This document shows positions 1-8,892 of a DNA stretch of 64,000 nt, piece after piece. The stretch is from CAYOUV01 sp963790075 (GTDB lineage: Bacteria; Chloroflexota; Anaerolineae; Anaerolineales; Villigracilaceae). The position numbers and the translations under genes are program-made. The notes under the pieces are model-generated. The model had not been told where the DNA came from. It did not search any database and saw nothing but the letters and a program-made list of their open reading frames with translations. The first letter of the stretch is position 1; each line of letters starts with the position of its first letter. The stretch lies in assembly GCA_963790075.1 (NCBI GenBank), contig CAWBNG010000008.1, positions 603,715 to 667,714 of the forward strand, written 5' to 3'.

Positions 1-1615
1 TTCGGTTGATATCCTCCACGTTGGTGCGGCTCACGTCCTCGGGGCGGACACCCAGACTGGCCGGAATCTCCGAGGCGCGGGCGGGCAAGCGGTACTCGTC
101 GGGGTTGCCGAGCATGTGCCCGAACTCGTGGGCTGCCGTGTTGGCGTCGTCCTCTTCGTGCCAATGGGTCTCGTCGGAGCGGTCGCTGCCTGGAAGGACG
201 TGTACCGTGATGTTTGGGTTGGAGGCGTTGAAGATCGGCACAAACACGATCGTCAACTGGGTGGTGCCATTCCAGGCGTAGAAGGGCTTGTTCCAGACTC
301 GTTCGATCCCACCGCGCCACTCGTTGGCCTTGGCGTCCGAGGGATAGTAGGTCTCGTTCGTGGCACCCTGGACGAAACGGATCCGGACGATGACGCGCAG
401 CTCATTGCCCGCACGGACCAGGTCGTAGGTTGTATAGCCGGTGAACTGGCGCAGCTCGGAGGCCCCGAAGAGCTCATTGAAAAAGCCCTCGCGGGTCTCA
501 TAGTGCGCCTCGGTATAGGAGGTGCTGCGAATCGAGCGGCTGGTCTCTCGCTGGTCCATCAGGCGCAGGGTCTCGTCGTGGTCCGGTGTACCCCGTAGCT
601 CGTAGTTGAGCATCTCGCGGGTCCCGGGGGTCTGGACCTCGGAGCGCAGCTCGGGATAGGCGCGAATGAGGTCTTTGACCAACCGGAAGTTGCGTTCGGA
701 GACGGCCAGGTAGAGCCGCCGGACGTTCTCCGGGCGTGTGTTCCCAAAGTGGAGGATCAAGATCACGGTCCAGAGAGCCAGGCCGTGGAAATTGCGGCGT
801 ATCTCGTCCATGAAGGGCAGGTCGGCTAGCAGCCGGCGGCGGTCGTCGTGATCCACAGCGCGCAACCGGTTCAGAAAATCGACCGAATCGTGCCGGCGCA
901 GGGCTTCTAGGATCGGGTCCTTGATCACGCTGAGGGTCATCACCGCGAACTCTTCCGCCCGCCTGGACTCCGGCGTCTCGTACGGATTGGTCAAATCGAT
1001 CGGGCGCGGGGTTTCGGGCAACTGGCGCGCGATCTGCGGGCCCGAGGAGAACCAGGGGCGAAACGATCGGCCGAGGTTGACAGCCGCGGAGGCCCGTTCG
1101 GCCTCCCGCTCAGTCGGATCGACCGGATTTGAGATACGCAGGCGTGAGAGTGCGGGCGCTTGCATCCCCTGCTGGACGGTGTGAGTGAGCTCGTGAGCAA
1201 GCAGCTTATGCCCCTCCGCCGTGGCGGGCGCATACTGCCCCGCGCCGAAGACTACATGCGGGCCTACCGTATAAGCAAGCGCGTTCACTTCCTGCGCCGA
1301 GCGGGCTGCGGCCTCGTCCGTGTGCACCCGTACTCGGCTAAAGTCGTACCCAAAGCGCGGTTCCATGAAGGCGCGCGTTTCCCGCTCAAGCGGTTGGCCG
1401 GTCGAAGCCAGCACATGGTGAACGATGGGCGGTATCCCCTCGAACGGCTTCGAATTGGCTGCTGTCCGCTGCAGCGTGTCGTCACTCTTTCGACGGCGTT
1501 CTTCTTGGTCATGGGCTGGGGAGGAATCCCCACATGCGCACTGACGCTGAAGCCGGTTGTGGGCTGTCGGCGTGAGCGCCGTAAGAAGGGGTTTTTGAAC
1601 GGAGGTCTGCATCAT
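1..1615 (-). CDS. DUF4157 protein with C-terminal metzincin-like zinc peptidase domain (3' end beyond window)
   Basis: About 538 residues are visible and the frame is open at the window edge. Near the N-terminus is a CxC motif (QRQCACGD), then a DUF4157 domain around residues 58-150 ending in HELTH (141-145). Residues 496-500 are HEFGH followed by MLGNPDEY, a metzincin-like HExxHxxGxxD pattern with Asp as probable third zinc ligand, as in snapalysin. DUF4157 is a marker of toxins associated with contractile injection systems, so this is probably a cargo or effector peptidase; that is inference. Tandem ATG codons start the frame, with AGGACC just upstream. It is the last gene visible in the eCIS operon, 27 bases after the next DUF4157 gene. 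Confidence 0.85.
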   Translation of the reverse strand, partial: MMQTSVQKPLLTALTPTAHNRLQRQCACGDSSPAHDQEERRRKSDDTLQRTAANSKPFEGIPPIVHHVLASTGQPLERETRAFMEPRFGYDFSRVRVHTDEAAARSAQEVNALAYTVGPHVVFGAGQYAPATAEGHKLLAHELTHTVQQGMQAPALSRLRISNPVDPTEREAERASAAVNLGRSFRPWFSSGPQIARQLPETPRPIDLTNPYETPESRRAEEFAVMTLSVIKDPILEALRRHDSVDFLNRLRAVDHDDRRRLLADLPFMDEIRRNFHGLALWTVILILHFGNTRPENVRRLYLAVSERNFRLVKDLIRAYPELRSEVQTPGTREMLNYELRGTPDHDETLRLMDQRETSRSIRSTSYTEAHYETREGFFNELFGASELRQFTGYTTYDLVRAGNELRVIVRIRFVQGATNETYYPSDAKANEWRGGIERVWNKPFYAWNGTTQLTIVFVPIFNASNPNITVHVLPGSDRSDETHWHEEDDANTAAHEFGHMLGNPDEYRLPARASEIPASLGVRPEDVSRTNVEDINR

Positions 1616-1642
1616 GGGTAGGTCCTGGTACTTACACGGAGT

Positions 1643-2935
1643 CTACGTCGGTCGCCCGGGCAGATAATGCTTCTGTTGGTTGTATAGATAGTAGTAGCCT
1701 GAGCTGTCGTGCCAGACCTCGAAGATGGTCCCGCCAGCAGGCCAGTTTTCGGTGCCGGTCAAACGATGATATTCTAGGGGCCGGTGCTCCGGGTCGGGAA
1801 CGACGATCCAGATACCGAGGTTGATTCCCTCGGATAGCGGGACGCGCGGAATGGCACTCACGCGGCCTGGGAGCGGGGGATCGATGATGTATGGCATGTT
1901 CACGGTCAGGATCCCGGTATTCTGTCCGCGACCCAACTGCCAGTTGGTGTAATAGCGCAGGGCGTCCTCCCAGTCGGGTCCATAGCCAAAATTAACGATG
2001 CTGGTGCCGGGCATGGCTGCACCCTCGAACGTCCCTGCCGGCAATTGCACCCTGGGGGTTTGCCACCTCGAAGGGACGGGGCCGGACTCAAGCACGATGG
2101 TGAAGCGGACCAGGTCTGCCAATAATTGCGTCAGGCGGGACTGGCGGCGGGCCATCGGCTCGGTCACGCGTACATTGCCGATGCCCATATCGTTGCCCTG
2201 GCTCGTGATTCGTTCGAAGCCCCATTGTTGCCCGCCGGAGAGCGCGGTACGAAAGCGGCCGATGGAGGTGTGCAGGTGCGCTGCAGCGTCGAGACGCCGC
2301 TGGCGCAGATCGGGCGGCTCAGTCGTCGAGCCGGCGGCTTGCGGCTGGCGTTGGATTAGCGGTATTGCGAGCCGTGGAGCGACAAGCTGGACCTTGCCCC
2401 CGTACGCGACCTGTGAGGCAGCTCGATCGGCTTCCTGCTCGCTGGCATCGCCTGGCTGACTCAGCAGGATTCCGGACGGCCGCTGCTGCAATCCCTGCAC
2501 CACATGCGTCAGCTCATGGGCGAGGAGTTTTTCTCCCTCGCGCGTTTGCGGTCGATACCGTCCCCTGCCGAAGACAATCTCCCACCCAACCGTGTAAGCC
2601 AAGGCATTGACGGCTTTTGCAGACTCAGCCGCCTGCGCGTCAGTGTGCACGCGTACCCGGCTAAAATCGTGACCGAAACGCGGCTCTATCGAGGCGCGCA
2701 TGAACAGATCCAGCGGCTGGCCGGGGGAGTTCAGGACCTCATGCACAATCGCAGGTACTTCACCGAATGCCTGTGTTCCGCTCGCCTGGCGCTGCAGCAG
2801 GCCGAAGTGTTTTCTGCGGCATTCTTCGGATACCCTGGCATCGCCCATTTGGGCAGGTATGCGCTGCAGTAGTAATTGAGGAGCCGGCTGCTGGGCGGAA
2901 GAAACGTTTGTCGTCGTAAAACGAGTCTGGGTCAT
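1643..2935 (-). CDS. DUF4157 domain protein, putative eCIS-associated effector with unknown C-terminal domain
   Basis: This 430-residue protein has a DUF4157 domain at about residues 55-150 with HELTH at 140-144. A second conserved stretch at about 158-172 (LSQPGDASEQEADRA) is usual in this family. The remaining 220 residues begin with a helical part and end in a Trp/Tyr-rich, probably beta-rich region that I do not recognise; no second HExxH is present. There is no signal peptide, as expected for cargo loaded in the cytoplasm. The start lies one base after the stop of the upstream gene, so translational coupling is likely. DUF4157 is the basis for the effector assignment; the activity is unknown. 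Confidence 0.85.
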   Translation of the reverse strand: MTQTRFTTTNVSSAQQPAPQLLLQRIPAQMGDARVSEECRRKHFGLLQRQASGTQAFGEVPAIVHEVLNSPGQPLDLFMRASIEPRFGHDFSRVRVHTDAQAAESAKAVNALAYTVGWEIVFGRGRYRPQTREGEKLLAHELTHVVQGLQQRPSGILLSQPGDASEQEADRAASQVAYGGKVQLVAPRLAIPLIQRQPQAAGSTTEPPDLRQRRLDAAAHLHTSIGRFRTALSGGQQWGFERITSQGNDMGIGNVRVTEPMARRQSRLTQLLADLVRFTIVLESGPVPSRWQTPRVQLPAGTFEGAAMPGTSIVNFGYGPDWEDALRYYTNWQLGRGQNTGILTVNMPYIIDPPLPGRVSAIPRVPLSEGINLGIWIVVPDPEHRPLEYHRLTGTENWPAGGTIFEVWHDSSGYYYLYNQQKHYLPGRPT

Positions 2936-2936
2936 G

Positions 2937-5288
2937 TTAGTGCACTCCCCAGAATTCGGTCTTGTAGTTGTAGGCCAGCCGCCCGTATGAGCGCGAGAGC
3001 GCTGCTGTGACGCCTGGAATGTTGACAGCCAAGCCGGCGTGCATTTCTACCGTCCGGTCGTAGAGTGTGCTCAGGTTGAAGAAGGCTGGACAGACGGTTA
3101 TCTCGCCAGCCGGCGTTGCATTGGGGGAGGTCGTGGTGGTTGTTTGTGGTGAGGCAGTACTGGTTGTTACGGTCCCTGCCCTGCTGGAAGATGTGCTTGT
3201 AGTTTCACTCGGGGTAGGCTGTGAAGAGGGCGTAGAAGTGCTCGTACTGCCAGTGGTTGAGGATGTCGTTGACGTCGTAGCTGAGCTAGTGCTCGGTTGC
3301 AGTAATGGCCCACCACCAGCGGGGGAGACGGGATGAGTCAGATGCCAATGCACCAGTTGTCCACCAGTGCATGTGGAATCGCTGGCAGGAGCGCAACGGA
3401 CGTTGTAAAACAGATCAAACCAACCATCCATAGCCCGATAACGATCGTAGATACCGGCGATTGCAGCAGGGTCAGAACGCCCAAAATGAGCATTTATATA
3501 CGGTGACATGGCTGCCGTGTTGTTGACATTGCCGTAAGTCTGGGCGGTTCCGAACATCGCGTAAGTATTCCAGCGCTGTGCCCAGGCCAGAGCCTCACGG
3601 ATTAATCGTTCGCGTCGAGGACTACAACCGGCAATCTGATCAGGGTCTTCAGGGCCGAGCGCCGGTGCGCGACCGTTCATCTCAAGAATAAAATCGGTAA
3701 TCGACTGTGCATTGGCCAGCGCTTGCTGGGTAGAAAGGATCAGGATGACTCGCTCGGTTTGATAGGCTCGGTCGTCGGTTGGAATTCCTGAAGCGTGCGA
3801 CGATTCGTGGATCAGAATTTCTTCCTGACGGGTGTTGTATTTGGGATTGGTAAAGAAGGTTGGGCAAATTGTGACACGTTGCAGGCTGTGGCTGGAATTT
3901 GCCGGCGACCCTGTGTGGCAGGTTGGTTCGTCCATCGTGCCGCATACAAAGGAAGCCGCACCTGAAGGAGCCAGGCCTTCCAGGAAGACGCGGATGGCGT
4001 CTACCCGGGCGCGGACATCGGTGGCTGTCTGAGCGGAATGGCTGTTGCCAAAATACCGGTCCAGCGCCGTAGCCACATCCGGTTCGCTGGCCGGATTCTG
4101 AATGTATTTGTCGAGACGGGCAAGTGCACCACTCGATCCGACGATCAGCTGATGCGCAGCAGAACGTACGCTTTCGATGTCAGAGGCTTGATTGGTTGCG
4201 CAAGCTGTTGGTTGGGTTGTGCTGGGTGTGCAAGTGCGCGTCGAAGCACCCGTCCCGCGCTGCATTTCGACCACACGCCAGAAGCGGTAATCGTATTTTC
4301 CGGTGCTGCATCCCAGATTGTGCTGGCGGTTGACCGTCCGTGGCGGTTGAAAACCCTCGCGCACCAGCACATTTTGCACGGCATCGAGGCGACGGTCGAT
4401 CAGCGGAGTGGTTGTAGACGTACCACCTTCCTCGGAAGCGTAACCATACAAACTGATCACCTGATCGTTGGCTGCCAGGGCCTCGTGAGCCTTGTTCTCG
4501 ACCTTGTTTTCTTCGGCCGAATCCAGTGCACTTTCGGGCGGGTTGTCAGCGGGCGTGGGCCGAGCCAGATCGAAGTAGACAAAATTGGGTTCGCTGCCGC
4601 GCTCTTCATAAAGACCCTCGACTCGAAACGATGCAGCCTGACGTTGAATGAGCGGTCGTGCGCTTCCTTGTTGTACGGTGTGCGCTAGTTCGTGTGCCAG
4701 CAGCTTCTGCCCTGCATGGGTGTGCGGCGCGAATTGACCTGAACTGAAAACCACATCCTTCCCAAGGGTGTATGCCAGAGCATTCACCTCAAGCGCAGAT
4801 TGTGCGGCTTGCTGGTCATGGTGTAAACGTACGTGGCGAAAATCATATCCCAGCCGCGCTTCCATCAATGTGCGGGTCTGTGGATCTAGCGGCTGTCCTG
4901 ATCTGTGAACAGTCTCATATACACTGGCGGGTACTTCGGTAAAACCGGAAATTTGCCCAGGCTGAAGCCTTAGCGTGGCTGCTGGGTCAAATGATCTAAT
5001 ACGAGAAGAGGATCTGGTGCTGGCCGCCTCAGCCATGCGATCGGCCTCCTGCTCCCAGCGGTCCCCAGGTTGGCTGATCGCCAGCTTGGCTTGCAGCCCG
5101 CCCGCCAAGCGTTTCTTGTGGCACTCTGGGCACTCGCCGGAGGGACCGGGTGTGCCACCGCAGGCGCACATGCGCTGCAAAATGCCACCGGCGAGCCAGG
5201 ACTCAGGAACGACCGATCTGCGTCCCTGCGCTTCGGGACCGGGCGTGGTTTTGACCGGGGCGGCTTTGGCAGCGGCCTGGGCTTCCAC
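2937..5288 (-). CDS. DUF4157 protein with OmpA-like and M35-like (aspzincin) peptidase domains, putative eCIS effector
   Basis: This 783-residue protein starts at GTG, overlapping the preceding stop (TAGTG). Order of parts: Cys-rich N-terminus (CACG at 41-44, CPEC at 53-56), DUF4157 at about 115-207 with HELAH at 199-203, an OmpA-like stretch at about 235-310, and an M35-like segment at about 370-515. The last has paired Cys residues, an ICPTFF strand and HESSH at 494-498 followed by GIPTDD, the aspzincin pattern. The C-terminal part looks like a second M35-like unit (VCPAFF, then EMHAG where the active site should be). It has lost HExxH and is interrupted by a Ser/Thr-rich linker at about 655-725. 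A peptidase effector is likely; the target is unknown. Confidence 0.8.
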   Translation of the reverse strand: MEAQAAAKAAPVKTTPGPEAQGRRSVVPESWLAGGILQRMCACGGTPGPSGECPECHKKRLAGGLQAKLAISQPGDRWEQEADRMAEAASTRSSSRIRSFDPAATLRLQPGQISGFTEVPASVYETVHRSGQPLDPQTRTLMEARLGYDFRHVRLHHDQQAAQSALEVNALAYTLGKDVVFSSGQFAPHTHAGQKLLAHELAHTVQQGSARPLIQRQAASFRVEGLYEERGSEPNFVYFDLARPTPADNPPESALDSAEENKVENKAHEALAANDQVISLYGYASEEGGTSTTTPLIDRRLDAVQNVLVREGFQPPRTVNRQHNLGCSTGKYDYRFWRVVEMQRGTGASTRTCTPSTTQPTACATNQASDIESVRSAAHQLIVGSSGALARLDKYIQNPASEPDVATALDRYFGNSHSAQTATDVRARVDAIRVFLEGLAPSGAASFVCGTMDEPTCHTGSPANSSHSLQRVTICPTFFTNPKYNTRQEEILIHESSHASGIPTDDRAYQTERVILILSTQQALANAQSITDFILEMNGRAPALGPEDPDQIAGCSPRRERLIREALAWAQRWNTYAMFGTAQTYGNVNNTAAMSPYINAHFGRSDPAAIAGIYDRYRAMDGWFDLFYNVRCAPASDSTCTGGQLVHWHLTHPVSPAGGGPLLQPSTSSATTSTTSSTTGSTSTSTPSSQPTPSETTSTSSSRAGTVTTSTASPQTTTTTSPNATPAGEITVCPAFFNLSTLYDRTVEMHAGLAVNIPGVTAALSRSYGRLAYNYKTEFWGVH

Positions 5289-5608
5289 TAACGTTTCCCT
5301 TTCTTGGTCTGGTTCAGGCTGGCATGCACCGCCTGGGCGACCTGCGCCCCTACCGCGGCAGGAATGGTGTTGGGCGCCAGCGCCACCCGCCCGGCGTCGA
5401 GCACTGGCCGGTCGATGCTCTGCTGCAGGAACGGTTGCTCGCCCGCACCCGCCAGCAGGCGCCGGATCTCTAACGCAAGCGCATCGCCGATGGCAAAGCG
5501 GTCGGCGCGCGCGAAGCCGCGCAGCACCAGCTCGTCGATCTGCACCTCGATCGCGCGCGGAGTGGCGGAAAGCTTGCGCAGGTTGACCGCGCGCTGCGCC
5601 CGCCTCAT
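5288..5608 (-). CDS. Small conserved eCIS-operon protein, function unknown
   Basis: This 106-residue protein has predicted beta/alpha character. The N-terminal half reads as strands (IEVQIDELVLRGF) and a helix (DALALEIRRLL), and the C-terminus is Lys-rich. The start ATG overlaps the ATPase stop as ATGA, and the stop overlaps the GTG of the next DUF4157 gene. Translation therefore appears coupled on both sides. I do not recognise a family. Its place between the AAA+ ATPase and the DUF4157 proteins suggests a role in assembly or cargo loading, which is inference only. Confidence 0.7.
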   Translation of the reverse strand: MRRAQRAVNLRKLSATPRAIEVQIDELVLRGFARADRFAIGDALALEIRRLLAGAGEQPFLQQSIDRPVLDAGRVALAPNTIPAAVGAQVAQAVHASLNQTKKGKR

Positions 5609-7581
5609 ACCCAGCCCCCGACTTCCGCCGCGGTCAGCGGTTTCTCCAGCTTGGCAAATTCGGCGCGCGCGGCCTGCAGCAGGTGCGACATGCGCACCGC
5701 CTGGCCGGCGTCGGCTGCCAGGAAAGCAGCGTACAGGGCGATGTTGCGGATGTTGCCGCCGGTGACGTTCAACTTGGCCAGCCGGGAGATATCCAGGTCC
5801 TCGGTCGGGGTTTGCTCCGGGAAAATGCGTCGCCAGATCTCGGCCCGCAGGGCTTCGTCGGGGAAGGGAAACTGGATCACGAAACGGATGCGCCGCAGGA
5901 AGGCCTGGTCGAGCGCGTCCTTCATGTTGGTGGTCAGGATCGCCAGCCCGCGGTAGGCTTCCATGCGCTGCAGCAGGTAGCTGATCTCGACATTGGCGTA
6001 GCGGTCGTGGCTGTCCTTGACCTCGCTGCGCTTGCCGAAGAGCGCGTCAGCCTCGTCGAACAACAGGATGGCGCTGCTGCCCTCGGCCGCATCGAACACG
6101 CGCCGTAGGTTCTTCTCGGTCTCACCGATGTATTTGCTGATGACCTGGCTCAGGTCGATGCGGTACAGTTCCAGGCGCAGTTCGTCGGCCAGCACCTCGG
6201 CCGCCATGGTCTTGCCCGTGCCGCTGACCCCGGCAAACAGGGCGCTGATGCCCAACCCGCGCGTGGATTTGCTGGCAAAGCCCCAGGTTTCGTAGACTTT
6301 CAGGCGCTGGCGGATCTGCCGGGCGATGTCGTGCAGGATCGTGGACTGGGCTTCCGGCAGCACCAGGTCGTCCCAACTGGCGCGCGGTTCGATGCGCTGG
6401 GCCAGCTCCCCCAGACGCGGGTTGACGTGGTTGCTGCAGGCCTTCCATAACATCAGACTGAGCTGGTCGGGCTGGCCGTCCGAACCGCGCAGCGTCTCGG
6501 CGGCGATGCGCTGGATGCTCAGGCTGTCCAGGCTGAAATGCGAGACCAGTGCTTCCACGTGCCCGTTGAGCTGGGCGACCGCCGGTCCCAGCGCGCTCTG
6601 CCATAACTGGCGCTGTTCCCCCACAGTCGGCTTGCCGACCTCGAAAGTGATCAGGGGTTTGACTCCCATCGGGCGGCGTTCCAGGCTGGAGACGATCAGC
6701 GGGTATTCGGCCAATTCGATCCAGCGCTGGATCGAGGCGTTCTGGTTGGGATCGAGTTCGCCCAGATCATCACAATCGAGCAGCAGCCCGCTGACTCCCA
6801 GCACAGCTTCGCGCTCCCACAAACGGCGCAGCAATTCGCTCTCGAAGGGATTGGTGGGGATGGCATAGGCCGGCAGCAGGTTCAGGTTCATGCCCAGGCG
6901 GGCGCAGGCCGCAGCAGCCAGGTTGCGTTTGGCTGCCACCTCGCTCCCGCACAACTGAATGATCGGTAGCTGGCTCTGGCTGCCGCGCTGCGACCAGATC
7001 CCTGCGATACGCCCCGCCATTTCGTCGTGTGAAGGCACCAGGTCCCCGTCGAGCGTGATCGGCTTGGTGTAACCCACCAGGCGCTCATCCAGATAAGAGG
7101 TACCGATCAGGTAGTGCAGGATGCGCTCGTCGATGCGCAGCATGTCCCGGGTCGAGAGGTTGCCGCTGCCAGCTTCGATCAGGCGCCAGTAGCGCAGCGG
7201 CCCGGCCGGGGAGAGCGCGCTCCAGTGCGAATCGGGAAAGATGGCCAGCGCCAGGCTGAAGGTTGGGAAGGGTTTGGCCGGGTCGACCTGCGCGGCAGCG
7301 CACATGGCCGGGAAGCGCGAGTCCAGCTCGAGGCCGGCACACAGCAATAAGACTTCCCGTTCGAAGGGCGACAGGCCGAACAAAGTGCACAACGTGACCA
7401 GCGCCGGTGGGGCCGGCAGGCGCGCGTCCTCGGCATCCGGCAGGTCGTGACTAGCGACCTGCTCGGTTGAATCCTGGCCGTTCGTGTGACTCTCCAGGCG
7501 GGCGCGCACGGTTTCCAGCGCAGCCGACAGGTACTGCTGGTTGAGGTCGAACCAGTTCAGGGAGGTCACGCTGTCAGTCAT
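5605..7581 (-). CDS. AAA+ ATPase of contractile injection system (Afp15/Pvc15-like)
   Basis: This 658-residue protein has an N-terminal helical region, a degenerate ATPase-like middle and a C-terminal AAA+ module. Walker A (GVSGTGKT), Walker B (ILLFDEADALFG), sensor 1 (ILTTNM) and arginine-finger candidates (LRRIRF) are all visible. Afp15-type ATPases are essential for assembly of Afp/PVC particles in the cytoplasm. The start is the ATG that overlaps the DUF4255 stop as TGATG; the residues before it in the same frame are an out-of-frame reading of the DUF4255 gene. The stop overlaps the next start by four bases. Confidence 0.9.
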   Translation of the reverse strand: MTDSVTSLNWFDLNQQYLSAALETVRARLESHTNGQDSTEQVASHDLPDAEDARLPAPPALVTLCTLFGLSPFEREVLLLCAGLELDSRFPAMCAAAQVDPAKPFPTFSLALAIFPDSHWSALSPAGPLRYWRLIEAGSGNLSTRDMLRIDERILHYLIGTSYLDERLVGYTKPITLDGDLVPSHDEMAGRIAGIWSQRGSQSQLPIIQLCGSEVAAKRNLAAAACARLGMNLNLLPAYAIPTNPFESELLRRLWEREAVLGVSGLLLDCDDLGELDPNQNASIQRWIELAEYPLIVSSLERRPMGVKPLITFEVGKPTVGEQRQLWQSALGPAVAQLNGHVEALVSHFSLDSLSIQRIAAETLRGSDGQPDQLSLMLWKACSNHVNPRLGELAQRIEPRASWDDLVLPEAQSTILHDIARQIRQRLKVYETWGFASKSTRGLGISALFAGVSGTGKTMAAEVLADELRLELYRIDLSQVISKYIGETEKNLRRVFDAAEGSSAILLFDEADALFGKRSEVKDSHDRYANVEISYLLQRMEAYRGLAILTTNMKDALDQAFLRRIRFVIQFPFPDEALRAEIWRRIFPEQTPTEDLDISRLAKLNVTGGNIRNIALYAAFLAADAGQAVRMSHLLQAARAEFAKLEKPLTAAEVGGWV

Positions 7582-8892
7582 CAGATGGTCACCAGGGGGC
7601 CGACGTATTTCGGGTCGTCCGGGTCGGAGCCCGGGTCGAGCAGGCTTTCGGCGCCGTCGACCTGGACCCGCAGCAGGTAATTCCCGGCCGCTACGCTCTT
7701 GACTTGTGCATTGACCGTCCCGACCGGATCGGGCGGGGGTGCGGGCAGCTTGATCTCGAAGCGGTAAGCCCGCGCCGGACGGTTGGGCGGCGGGTTGAAT
7801 TCGTTGAGCAGGACCACCAGGCGCTGGTCCAGCCCGATCTTGGGGTCCAGGGTCAGCGAGATGGTCGCATCGCGGTAGGTGACCGTGTCGATCACGGTCG
7901 AGGCGTCGATCGTCACCGCACCGGGCGTGAGCGTGGGACGCAGGACGAAAGCTGCCACGTTCGAACTCGAAGCCCTGGTGCGGCGTCTCGGGTGTGCCCA
8001 TGTTCAGGTATTGGATCACCTGCACCCCCTGCACCCCGGCCCGCAGCGTGTCGAGCGGGAAGGTCGGCGTCGACAGCGGCACCTTGATCCGCTCGGCGGT
8101 CAGGTCGCTGGGCGTGACCTCGTTCCCGCCGACCCGTGCGGTCGTGAGACCCTCCGCTTGCAAAAGCCGCCCGTCCAGCACCAGGATGTCCCCGGCCACG
8201 ATCGGCTGGTTGGCTTCGACCGGGTCGGAGGTTGTTTTCTGCGAGAGCAGCTGGTCGATCACCGGCTGGCCGATGGGGCGCACGTAGACGTTGCGCTTGT
8301 AGACCGGCAGGGCCGGACCGGGGGTCCGGGTCCCGTCGATGAAGATGACCGAAGCCTGCAGGGCGATCGAGAGGTTGTAGGTGGTCTGGAAGAAGACCGA
8401 CCACAGCTTGGAGAACTCCTCCAGCGAAAGCGGCATCAGCGAAAACTTGATCGACTCGACCTCGCTGTCCAGGTTGTTGTTGGCCAGCGCCCCAAAGGTG
8501 GCATCCTTGATCATGTCCTTGGTCAGGATTGGTTCGGCGGCCATGCGGCGCAGCAGGGCGCCAAAGACGCGCTGCGGTTCGAGCGCGCTATCATCACCGT
8601 AGCAGGTCAGCAGGAAATATAAATCATAGGCCGAGCGGATACCCCGCACCAGCGTGCCGTCGCTATCGCGGTTGGGCAGGCTGGCATTGCGCCAGTGGGG
8701 ATTGGGCAGGATCTGGTAGGGGTAAATTCCCACGAAGGTGTTCGGGTGGCCGGTCGGGTGGCCGGAGGTGAGATCGGAAGACGGCCGCAGCACCAGCGCC
8801 TCGGCGCCGGCGAAACCGGCTTCGCGAGCCCCTTCCTGGACCTGCTGGCGCAGGGCTTCAGTGACCGTAGCAATCGTCAAATAATTGCTCAT
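7581..8892 (-). CDS. DUF4255 tail-cap/terminator protein (Afp16/Pvc16-like), frameshifted near 7964
   Basis: The N-terminal 310 residues are typical DUF4255 (MSNYLTIATVTEALRQ, later MPLSLEEFSKLWSVFFQT). The family caps the distal end of the sheath and tube in eCIS particles. At about 7961-7970 the reading frame breaks. Upstream reads HQGFE, while the natural continuation SNVAAFVLRPTLTPG lies in the next frame and runs to TGA at 7581. The span is 437 codons plus one base, so a single inserted T (coding strand, in GAGTTCGAA) explains it. The residues between 7964 and 7582 in the uninterrupted frame are Arg/Pro-rich and meaningless. Whether this is a consensus error or a real mutation cannot be told here. 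Confidence 0.85.
7961..7970 (-). other. Single-base frameshift site in DUF4255 gene
   Basis: On the coding strand the codons GGC TTC GAG are followed by TTCGAACGTG. Removing one T gives TCG AAC GTG (Ser-Asn-Val), which restores a continuous DUF4255 C-terminus. The site is inside a TTCGAG/TTCGAA near-repeat. Confidence 0.75.

Noticed and set aside
3067..3336. A valine-rich plus-strand reading frame in the DUF4157 gene
   Set aside because: It is the antisense reading of the Ser/Thr-rich linker.
5605..8892. A single 1095-residue DUF4255-AAA+ fusion protein
   Set aside because: The middle 130 residues are Arg/Pro-rich nonsense, while another frame encodes a natural DUF4255 C-terminus ending in TGA that overlaps the ATPase ATG.
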